A stretch of DNA of 14,363 nucleotides from the NCBI GenBank assembly GCA_019155205.2, contig JAHNZQ020000308.1, positions 5,600,245 through 5,614,607 on the forward strand, given 5' to 3'. Below are positions 8,030 to 14,363 of this stretch, piece by piece. The notes below the pieces were generated by a model. That model was not told the origin of the DNA. It did not search any database and was given only the letters and a program-made list of their open reading frames with translations. The translations under genes were made by a program, and so were the position numbers. Each line of letters begins with the position of its first letter. Within the stretch, counting starts at the first letter, position 1. The DNA is from Gracilaria vermiculophylla. Its lineage: Eukaryota > Rhodophyta > Florideophyceae > Gracilariales > Gracilariaceae.

Positions 8030-8830
8030 AACACCGACTCTGAGAGAAGCACAGACTCTGAATTCGTAAACAGCTCCAGCTTGGAGGAGAGTATACCTCC
8101 CAAGGAGAAAATCAGGAGGGTCAGGAGGGTCGCCCGGCATAAGGACCTCTCCGCCAAAGTGGTGAATTATGGGTCATACAGGTTAAATGATCGCTCCACT
8201 CTTTACGAAGCGTCGCTCGCTAAACATCTCACAAAGATCCAGCGCCGGACGGATATACAGATTAAGAAGCACCCTTTTTCAAGTGAAAACCCCATCTTGG
8301 TGTTGAATGGCCTCACACGCTTCCGTTCAGCGTATAATACCAATGGCATTCATGGAGATGCCGCCGTCTATTGCTTACAATTCTACCTCACCGCTCAAGC
8401 GCAATCGCTGGTGCAGCCATCTTTTACCAGAGAGTGCACCGTTTTGGATGATACTGGGACGGAGATCTTGACGACGTACCCAGAGGTGGTGAAGTTTCTC
8501 TTCAAAAGGTACGCAACGGACGAGGTGGGAGCGGATGCTGACGCTAAAGCCACCTCCTATAGGCAAAAAACGGGAATAACCCAGACGGAACTCTTGCAGA
8601 AGCTGTGGACGAAGGCCCTACGGTGTGGGAATTTGTACTCCGAACGGCGGTTAAAGTCGTTGTTTTTGGAGGGACTTCTTCCGTCGATCCGCGCCAGGGT
8701 GCGTAATCACTTTACCACGCGCCCAAAAACCACCTATACGAAGCTAGCACGTTTTGTGCAATCTTATGCGGATTTCCACCGTGCCGCTCGCCGCAACCAA
8801 GCTCTAGTTTCGGACAAGCCACCAGCATAA
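8030..8830 (+). pseudogene. Gag capsid-domain remnant, copy R
   Basis: This is the best-preserved domain of the window, open for about 265 codons up to the TAA at 8828-8830. It opens with a Ser/Glu-rich piece (TDSERSTDSEF). It continues with RLNDRSTLYEAS, LTKIQRRTDIQIKKH, LTRFRSAYNTNGIHGDAAV, LQFYLTAQAQSLVQ, TEILTTYPEVVKFLFKRY, LWTKALRCGNLYSERRLKSL and IRARVRNHFTT. The pattern of helices ending in an RRLKSLF..GL..IR block is that of retrotransposon capsid proteins, which assemble particles around the RNA. The same frame goes on after the TAA into the nucleocapsid-like part and protease, so that stop is a later lesion, not the original end. Confidence 0.82.
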
Positions 8831-9500
8831 AGGAACCGTCGGGAACCTGCCGTGACGTTGGACTCTAGCACCTTAGGGGAGGTCGACGAGCTCACGCTCG
8901 TGGGACAGCAAGAGGCCCTCGCCCTCACATACATCTCATATGAGGTAGCATCGTCTAGGACAAGGACATCCTCGCCTCCTACTTCATACGCCTCGGCAAG
9001 ATCTTACAGGAGTGTCCGATTCGCGAACCCTCAAGGCTATGTACCATCTTGTTGGATTTGTTTGTTTCGAGAGCCAGTACACTGTACTACGTTAAAGTTT
9101 GAAATGGGGGCCGCCATCCTGCAGGAACGGGAAAGAACTCCAGGACCGGAAGGACACACCAACAGAGAGCGGAAGCTACCAAACCGCGTATCGCGAAATC
9201 CGCTCCCCTTACGGAAGCTACGGTTACCACGCCCCACTTGGAGGGCAGCCTGTTCTACTGTCTTTTGCACCGTCAGCGCAGGGGCCGGTATCCAAACTGG
9301 TTACATCTTCAATGAATATGGAGCATCCCAATGTCCAACCGCAGCAGTCGTCCCCTACTGAGGCTCAGCCCCCCTCCAAACAGGAAAACCCTTGGGGTCT
9401 CGCAGAAAGGCTCCGTTTGGCTCCTTTCTATCGAGCATTTGCTTTACGGAAGTCGCCTGCAGGAAAGGGGGAGAAGCCATCTGCTCCATCGACGCAGAAT
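8831..9500 (+). pseudogene. Gag C-terminal / nucleocapsid-like region, copy R
   Basis: The capsid frame continues (TLGEVDELTLVGQQEAL, SPPTSYASARSYRSVRFANP) to a TGA at 9359-9361. Two Cys-rich spots are possible zinc-knuckle relics. One is CWIC-x6-HC near 9048-9083. The other is FYC followed by HR..RRG near 9252-9290 in another frame, which mirrors VFYSHMRHQ in copy L. Neither is a complete CCHC. RNA binding by this part is inferred from its place between capsid and protease. Several short open stretches in other frames here have no partner in copy L and are treated as chance. Confidence 0.6.
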
Positions 9501-9900
9501 CGGCGGGCCCTCCGATCTCGTTGGATACATTCGACGCCTTTGAGGATTCTGTTTGCACGCTCCGCCGTGAGAATTACAAAGTGTTCGCCTCTATCGGATG
9601 TTCCACGTTCGCCTCCATCACGGTGTGTGCTACCCTCGATAACGGAGCGGGCCCGAATCTAGTGCACGCCGACGTACTGTCGTCTCCTGCTCTCTGCTCC
9701 TTGCAGACTGGTTAGCTCCCTACGGTGCGCGATGCATCGCATCGAGCATTGAACACTCACGAAGCATCACCCTCGTATCTGCGGCTGGGATACTTAAAGG
9801 TGAAGGTGTGGATCCTCGTGGTGACCAACTTGGCTGCACAATACATAATGGGCACTTTCTTTGTGGATTAATATGTACGTACAATATACCCACGCCTGCG
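9501..9900 (+). pseudogene. Retropepsin-like aspartic protease remnant, copy R
   Basis: The protease frame is the capsid frame. NYKVFASIGCSTFASITV precedes the active site ATLDNGAGPNLVH. Asp is present at 9638-9640, but the next residue is Asn where the family has Thr or Ser. A TAG at 9713-9715 interrupts the domain. It then continues through TVRDASHRALN, YLRLGYLKVKVWILVVTNLA, and YIMGTFFVD, the ILG-x-x-F-like closing motif, where a TAA lies at 9869-9871. The retained Asp makes this site less damaged than the one in copy L, but the stops preclude a product. Confidence 0.85.
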
Positions 9901-10530
9901 GAAGGTGATTTTTCACCACGCAGCCCTCGTAGGTATCGTGTCCGCGTCTCCGGGACCGGACGCCAACGCGCGTCACGTGGGTAACATTGGAAAGCAGACG
10001 CAGTCGAATAATCTCCGGGTGGTGAAGTGTATCGAAATCCCTGCCAGGAGTCAGGCCGAAGTGTGGGCGCAGAAGTCCCCATCAGGCCTTGCATTCCTAC
10101 AGGGAAGTTCAGAGCTGACGACGAAGTAGCAATTCCATGATGGGGAACACCGTCATGGAATTAGTGCCGAACATTTCCTTCAGGGTCGTGCTTGCAAACC
10201 TGAAGGAGTCGCCGTTACGGCTTTAGAGAGGAACCGTCGCAGGATTGGCACTACCCACCCCTGCGGGACTGGCTCCCTTGCCTCATGGAGGAGACCTTGC
10301 GGAACGCGCGGAAATCGCGGCTATGGAAGCTGCAGCCATATCAATGAACCAAGAGGAAGAGCATCCTGCTACCCGCCAGGAGAAGCTCCAAATTGGCGAA
10401 AATTTCGAAAAGTATGGCCATAAGATAGTGGAAAGACTATTCCTCTCTGAGAACATGTGTTATGATCACCTGGGTCAGGTTAGCCTGGCCAAGCACTAGA
10501 TCCAGCTCATATCTAATTCAAAACCGGTAC
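9901..10530 (+). pseudogene. Protease - RT linker remnant, copy R
   Basis: This connector is colinear with 2147-2749 in copy L. It carries SASPGPDANARHVGNI, RSQAEVWAQKSPSGLAFLQG (near 10050), then a TAG at 10127-10129 and a frame change. The next conserved pieces are VVLANLKESPLRL near 10190, and PATRQEKLQIGENFEKYG (near 10370) in the frame 10245-10499. No enzymatic motif is present. The TAG and the frame change sit beside a perfect 10-bp inverted repeat that copy L lacks. Confidence 0.75.
10131..10162. repeat. Perfect 10-bp inverted repeat (hairpin), copy R linker
   Basis: AATTCCATGA at 10131-10140 pairs with TCATGGAATT at 10153-10162 around a 12-base loop. It directly follows the TAG at 10127-10129 and coincides with the frame change in the linker. 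The mirrored place in copy L lacks the pairing. Confidence 0.7.
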
Positions 10531-11300
10531 AACAACTCCCAAGGAGGGTCGGACCCCACGCGCGCGGTTTCGAGCGCGATGAGGTCCACCAGATGCTGGA
10601 AATGGGCGTCATTCAGCTCTTCAATTCTGAATGGGCCTCCCCAGTGGTCGTTTTGAAGAACAAAGATGGCTCCCTGAGGTTCTGCATGGACTACAGACGC
10701 CTCAACGAGGTGACAGTACGCGATGCGTACACAATATCCCGTATGGATGAATGTATTGACCGCTTAGGTGATGCGTACGTCTTTTTTTACGCTGGATGCC
10801 AACAGTGGCTACTGCCAAATTGAGATGGATGACTCCGATGAGGATAGGACAACATTCACCTCGCACTGTGGAATTTTCAGATTCCTAAGGATGCCCTTTG
10901 GATTGAGGAATGCACTCACTAGGTTCCAACGAGCGGTTGACATAATCCCGTCGAAGGTGAAGTGCCAGTACTCCCTGGTGTATATTGACTTTGTCCTTAT
11001 AAAACCTGCAGCGGGGAGGAGGAATTTATGCATGTGAAGCACGTGCTCCAACTACTGAAGGATGTCGGACTCACCATGAAGCTGGAGGAATGTTTCTTTT
11101 TCAGGTCCTTGGTGGACTACCTGGGGCACGTTGTGCTCTTCGACCGCCTACAGGTTCCCACAAAAACTCAGGACGCCATCAAGAAAGCTCACCCTTCTAC
11201 AAACGAGACGGAACTCCGCTTTTTCCTGGGGTTGTGTAGTGTCTCTCAGAGGTTTTTCCCGAACTTCTCCGGCATCGCGGTGCCGTCATATCACTCCTGG
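10531..11300 (+). pseudogene. Reverse transcriptase remnant, copy R
   Basis: The order is: MGVIQLFNSEWASPVVVLKN, KDGSLRFCMDYRRLNEVTV, DAYTISRMDECIDRLGDAY, then a break in a T7 run (10782-10788). The frame is regained one base later as FFTLDANSGYCQIEMDD with the first catalytic Asp at 10795-10797, MPFGLRNALTRFQRAVD, and the catalytic box YIDF (10981-10992), where the second Asp of YxDD is Phe. After another shift come HVLQLLKDVGLTMKLEECFF, VDYLGHVVL and the thumb-to-connection piece ELRFFLGLCSVSQRFFPNFS. The domain is complete in extent, with one catalytic residue lost. Confidence 0.92.
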
Positions 11301-11775
11301 AAAAAGAAAAGCCGACGCAATTGGATATCCTGACGGACGACGAGTTTGAAGCCTATATCACCCTGAAGAGGAGACTAATAGAGTCACCAATATTGATACT
11401 CCCGAAACAGCACGGCCGAATGGTGATAGACACAGACGCCTGTTCTTTCCAGGTTGGATGTGACCTCCTACAGGAACAACCTGAATGTGGACTTTAACGT
11501 ATAGGATACTGGAGTCGCAGCCTTTCACCTATGGAACGGAACTATTCCACCTCGAAGCCCGAATGTCTCGCCATCGTAAGGGCGGTGTTTCTTTTACGCC
11601 TATACCTGGAAGGTGCACGTTTCATCTTGAGGACGGATCATGCACCATTAAAGTGGGTACTGTCTTTGACAGATGCTTCCGGCTACCTGGAACGGTAGAG
11701 GTGCGCCTCCTGGAGTTCGAATTTGACATCTTCCACCGTCCAGGTATAAAACAGCAGGCAGTGTACGCAATTTAG
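11301..11775 (+). pseudogene. RNase H remnant, copy R
   Basis: Starting at LTDDEFEAYITLKRRLIESP, the frame gives MVIDTDACSFQVGCDLLQEQ (first Asp), a TAA after PECGL, then GYWSRSLSPMERNYSTS, PECLAIVRAV (Glu) and RTDHAPLKW (second Asp). A TAG follows YLER at about 11697. After a one-base shift the end reads VRLLEFEFDIFHRPGIKQQ and AVYAI, where the usual last Asp of ADALSR is Tyr. Three of the four acidic residues survive. The open stretch 11485-11775 is the real frame only in its last part (from about 11697). Confidence 0.88.
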
Positions 11776-11877
11776 TGAATCTTCACAGAGGCAGAAGAAG
11801 AAACACTTTCGGGAGACACAATTCCGTGTCTGATCATCCAAGACTCCGACAGGAAAGAAGGATCTGGTTTACAATGC
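11776..11877 (+). pseudogene. RNase H - integrase linker remnant, copy R
   Basis: This short connector begins after the TAG at 11773-11775. It would be the acidic spacer between RNase H and integrase. No motif was recognised. Confidence 0.5.
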
Positions 11878-12989
11878 TTGGAATGCTGTGAACCCGGAGC
11901 TAAGTGTAGTGGGCTCTCTGATGTGATGGCCATTGTTGAGGAGGAGAGAGAAGGTCTTCCTATCATCACAGCGGAATCATTGAAGGAGCTGAGTACAGAT
12001 CCGTACTGCAAGGAGTGCCTAGCCGCTGTGGGTAGTCTAACATCGTCATTCGATGTCGACTGGGACGGCGTACTTGTACGCCGCACTCCCCTGGATGGAG
12101 CACTCCAAAAGGTGGTCCCCACGAGACCATGGGCGAGGGGGCTATATTTCTCGCACTATCAGCGCCTCGCCGGGCACCCCGATAGATCGCGCATGTATTT
12201 CACCATGAGGAGGGAGTTCTATCTGCCGAACATGGCTCATGACGCCTTCCAAACGGTGGCAGATCGCGACTCGTGCGCCGCTGCTAAGAGGAATATCCGT
12301 AGACACCGGATACCGCCCACTCTGTTCCCGCCTTCAGGACCTTTGAAGGTCGTGGTCATGGACATGTTCGGCTCTCTCCCCAAGAGAGAGCGAGGATACC
12401 GAATTATCCTCGTGATCACCCATGTGTTCTCAAAGATCACGCGCGCTATTCCCCTTCGGAGCGCTACTGCAGCTGTAATTGCCTACACCTTTCTAGAACA
12501 CTGGTTCTACCCATATGGGATACTTGTACCTCCTTACGTACAGCGGGCACCAGTTCAAGGCGGAGCTATTCAGAGCCATCTCGGGAATGATGGGGTTCAA
12601 ACAGTTGTTTACGATCGTCTATCACGCTCAGACCAACGGACAAGCGGAGATGTTTAGAAAGACCCTCGCCTCAAAGCTTAAGCACTACGTCGTGGACCAC
12701 GAAAAGAATTGGGACGCATATCGCATATGTGGGCCCGCTCACGTATGCATATAACCTGCAGGTGCACCCAATCATGTGGACCGCTCCTTTCAATCTGATG
12801 CTCTCGCGCATCCAGCCTAGTGCCGTCATTGTGACACGCGCCATGGCGCACCAGGCGGACGGGCCACAAGTACCACCAGTGGTGCAAGGAAAACGCTGCG
12901 TCTTAAAGCGGTATGAGAACACACTCTTTCTCGCAAAGGAGAGATTCAACGCCTCGCAAAGGAGGTATAAGCAGGATTTTCAACGATAA
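11878..12989 (+). pseudogene. Integrase remnant, copy R (zinc domain, catalytic core, C-terminal part)
   Basis: Open for 259 codons from 11878. DPYCKECLAAVGS leads into the zinc domain: His93 and His100 in HYQRLAGH, then DRDSC, where the first Cys is Arg and Cys133 is kept. The core starts VVVMDMFGSLPK (Asp at 12361-12363) and ITHVFSKITRAIPLRS, then a shift near 12500 moves to the frame 12515-12720. There LLTYSGHQF replaces the family's Asp-Asn-Gly (Asp to Tyr at 12539-12541), and YHAQTNGQAEMF keeps the catalytic Glu (12647-12649). Another shift near 12720 leads to GPLTYAYNLQVHP, APFNLMLSRI and a coiled basic piece ending at a TAA (12987-12989). Confidence 0.92.
12371..12391. repeat. 8-bp inverted repeat in the integrase core, copy R
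   Basis: GCTCTCTC at 12371-12378 pairs with GAGAGAGC at 12384-12391 around a 5-base loop. It lies in codons of the GSLPKRER segment just after the first catalytic Asp, and is probably incidental. Confidence 0.5.
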
Positions 12990-13238
12990 ATGGAGGAACG
13001 CCCTCATCTGAAGGAAGGCGACGAGGTTTTTCTCGAAAAAATTGGAGAGACATCCGATGAGCCACCGGACCTCACGCACAAGCTAGCGCCAAACACCTCA
13101 TGGCCTTACAAATTCATGGACTTTTTTAAAGACACAGTCGCCATTGAGGTAGACGGTCTCCGAGACGTCGTCTCCCGTGATAGACGGATGAAAGTCCCGA
13201 CGCCCAGGCCTTCAGGAATGCCCGCCACCATATTTTAG
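12990..13238 (+). pseudogene. Integrase C-terminal GPY/F-like module, copy R
   Basis: This is the same frame as the preceding part, split from it only by the TAA. HLKEGDEVFLEKI corresponds to the beta-strand entry of the Ty3/gypsy GPY/F module. KLAPNTSWPYKF holds the GPY/F spot, with Trp in place of Gly. VAIEVDGLRDVVSRDRRMKV follows. The module contributes DNA binding and multimerisation in chromoviral integrases. A TAG at 13236-13238 stops the frame, which then reopens towards the chromodomain. Confidence 0.82.
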
Positions 13239-13277
13239 GGACCACGCGCGGAACGTCCTCATCCGACCACCTCAGGA

Positions 13278-13538
13278 GTGGCGACACCGTTGAATACCGG
13301 AAACCTCATCACCCCTCTCAGTGAAGCATTGCTGGAGGCTCCAGACTCTATTATGACCCCTGAAGGTGATTTCCTTTACGCGGTGGACCATATCGTCTCC
13401 CATGGACGAACACTCTCAGGAATACTGGACCGCGTCAGCTGGTACGGGTATACCTCAAAGAACGGCACGGACGAACTTACGGGAAACATCCCGGAGAACT
13501 TCATCATAAGATTTCGTGCCAAGCTCGTGCAGAAATGA
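13278..13538 (+). pseudogene. Chromodomain, copy R
   Basis: Residues from about 34 (YAVDHIVSHGR, then SGILDRVSWYGYTSKNGTDE and NIPENFIIRFR) fit a chromodomain: a three-stranded sheet with the WYGY turn, then the closing helix. Chromodomains at the integrase C-terminus steer chromoviruses to histone-marked chromatin. Of the aromatic cage, the first Tyr and the WY of WYGY are present, but the third aromatic (Trp in the D-T-W-E-P motif) is Asp in GTDEL. This suggests loss of methyl-lysine binding. The frame ends at TGA 13536-13538 and is followed in the same frame by the region below. Confidence 0.85.
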
Positions 13539-14078
13539 TTCTCCGCATAGATACTCCCGTTTAGGAAAGGGAGAGGCGGCCCAAAACCGGAGTCTTGTTT
13601 TCGTCTCCACTACTTATCCCCGACCTGGAGTTCTCTTTTTCACCTCCAGGACGCCTTTGCCCGCTTTTCGCACGCTGTCGCGGCGGCATATCGTGTCACT
13701 GTGCTAGCGGGCACGGCCCATTCGTACTGCAACTACCGCTAACGGAGCTTCTGCTCCAAATCAAGGATCTTTTATTCCGCCGCTAATGGGAATAATTCTC
13801 ATCGCCGGGGTTTCTTTCAGCTACAGGTCACCGAATCGCGTCATATAATCTGGTTCGAGGCGAGTGTTTGCCGTGACCGCATGGCTCCCGATGAACTCTA
13901 CCAGGCTTTTCTTGATAGATGCCATCGAGGCTTGGTCCGCCCGGGCCTTATGGAGGTCTGGGACTCAGTTACAAGCCTTGCGCAGAGCCTTTACAGGAAA
14001 CGCCGAAGCAGGACGGCCCGTCACCAGGCATGCCTGCACCAGATCCTGGAAGGCAGCGCCCAGAGCCCCAGAGGATAA
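13539..14078 (+). pseudogene. Reading-frame remnant downstream of the chromodomain, copy R
   Basis: The chromodomain frame continues for 180 codons with stops only at 13548-13550 and 13740-13742 before the TAA at 14076-14078. About eight stops would be expected by chance. The peptide looks like a real, mostly helical protein: FHLQDAFARFSHAVAAAYRV, VTESRHIIWFEASVCRDRMA, PDELYQAFLDRCHRGLVRPG, LMEVWDSVTSLAQSLYRKRR. I do not recognise a family. Ty3/gypsy pol usually ends soon after the chromodomain, so this may be an element-specific C-terminal extension, a captured host fragment, or a separate downstream gene. Copy L cannot be compared because it is cut off. Confidence 0.5.
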
Positions 14079-14234
14079 CCCGCTCGAGGGTGCACCAGAG
14101 GCGGCAACCTCCGTCGACGGAACAACAACCGCCACGGAAGGAGTCGCAGACGGCGGATGGGCTGGGACAGGAGCCTCCCGAAGGGACTCAACGGGCAGCG
14201 CCGGGGAGGAAGGCAGGGCTAAGTACGGAGTAGG
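14079..14234 (+). other. GC- and purine-rich tail with a Pro/Gln/Arg-rich frame
   Basis: No recognised gene. One frame (running from 13919 to 14233) gives a Pro/Gln/Arg-rich, low-complexity peptide (RRQPPSTEQQPPRKE), which may reflect base composition alone. It could be the disordered tail of the preceding frame after a frameshift. Confidence 0.3.
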
Positions 14235-14363
14235 TGTGTTAGGATTTACATTATATTATGCTTTTATTATATGAATCATGAGTAATAGACTTGATATTAT
14301 GTGGTTTTACGGAGCCTAAATGCATTCCTCGTGACATTGCAGTTTGATTCGATGTGTTGTGTG
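14235..14363. other. AT-rich segment at the right window end
   Basis: Composition changes abruptly near 14235, from GC-rich to A/T-rich with ATTATATTATG-like strings. No gene and no clear match to the 6328-6900 leader were seen. It may be 3' untranslated or LTR sequence, or flanking host DNA. Confidence 0.4.

Larger units (their letters stand above)
6328..12652. repeat. Right arm of a ~12.65 kb quasi-palindrome
   Basis: This is the partner of the left arm. The homology goes on to the end of what the window shows of the left copy. Positions after 12652 have no counterpart only because the left copy leaves the window. Differences between arms are mostly single substitutions plus scattered one- or two-base indels that nearly cancel. 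I saw no large insertion or deletion in either arm. Confidence 0.9.
6328..14078 (+). mobile_element. Ty3/gypsy chromovirus-type retrotransposon, copy R (decayed, nearly full length)
   Basis: Copy R runs left to right with leader, gag, protease, RT, RNase H, integrase with a GPY/F-like module, chromodomain and a further C-terminal frame remnant. The frame holding the capsid stays the same from 7847 to 10129, through nucleocapsid-like region and protease. This implies that gag and protease were one polyprotein. From 12729 to 14078 one frame again persists, with only stop codons breaking it. I found no clear second copy of the 6328-6900 leader near the right end, so the 3' LTR is missing, too diverged or beyond the window. 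The right boundary is therefore uncertain. Confidence 0.88.

Noticed and set aside
9099..9662. 187-codon open stretch as a separate gene
   Set aside because: It overlaps the Gag-protease frame, which is conserved with copy L, while this frame has no counterpart beyond a short Cys/His piece. Shadow frame.
12671..12949. Minus-strand open frames over the integrase of copy R
   Set aside because: The plus strand encodes the recognised integrase C-terminal part here. Antisense openness follows from its codon use.
13563..13579. Purine-rich run (AGGAAAGGGAGAGG...) as a polypurine tract for plus-strand priming
   Set aside because: It lies inside the frame that continues past the chromodomain, and no LTR start could be recognised after it. 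Possible, but not supported enough to list as a feature.
1..14363. CRISPR array, prokaryotic operon, tRNA or rRNA
   Set aside because: No regularly spaced short direct repeats, no cloverleaf or rRNA-like core was seen, and all recognisable coding is from LTR retroelements.
1..14363. Endogenous retrovirus with an envelope gene
   Set aside because: No env-like frame (signal peptide, cleavage site, membrane anchor) was seen. The chromodomain points to a Ty3/gypsy chromovirus. The frame after the chromodomain shows no clear membrane segment.

Overview
The window looks like repeat-rich nuclear DNA of a eukaryote. I see no intact host gene, no RNA gene and nothing bacterial. Nearly all of it is two decayed copies of one family of Ty3/gypsy LTR retrotransposon (Metaviridae) of the chromovirus type, with domain order gag - protease - RT - RNase H - integrase - chromodomain. 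The style of the polyprotein (a WYGY chromodomain, an H-LAGH integrase zinc region, a capsid ending in an RRLKSLF..GL..IR block) reminds me of chromoviruses of oomycetes and fungi. That is a family impression, not a taxonomic proof.

Layout. Positions 1-6327 hold copy L on the minus strand. It runs from a 5' leader/LTR-like region (about 5800-6327) through gag (about 3120-5800), protease (2750-3119), linker (2147-2749), RT (about 1355-2140) and RNase H (about 790-1325) into integrase (1-625), where the window edge cuts it. Positions 6328-14078 hold copy R on the plus strand: leader 6328-6900, gag 6900-9500, protease 9500-9900, linker 9901-10530, RT 10531-11300, RNase H 11301-11775, integrase 11878-13238, chromodomain 13278-13538. 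A further reading-frame remnant follows to 14078. The last ~130 bases (about 14235-14363) are AT-rich and unassigned.

The main structural observation is that the copies lie head to head and are colinear almost base for base. For every anchor I checked, the L and R coordinates add up to 12649-12656. Positions 1-12652 therefore form one ~12.65 kb quasi-palindrome with its axis at about 6327, roughly 25% substitution in the parts I aligned by eye, and a net indel drift of only a few bases over 6.2 kb.

Both copies are dead. They carry many stops and frameshifts and have lost different catalytic residues in protease, RT, RNase H, integrase and chromodomain. Two features are not explained by a standard chromovirus. 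One is a ~300-codon region upstream of the capsid domain that ends at an in-frame TGA shared by both copies. The other is a ~180-codon frame remnant after the chromodomain. No functional cooperation between present-day products is expected. Any current activity would come from RNA, such as hairpin transcripts or small RNAs, or from the DNA structure itself.
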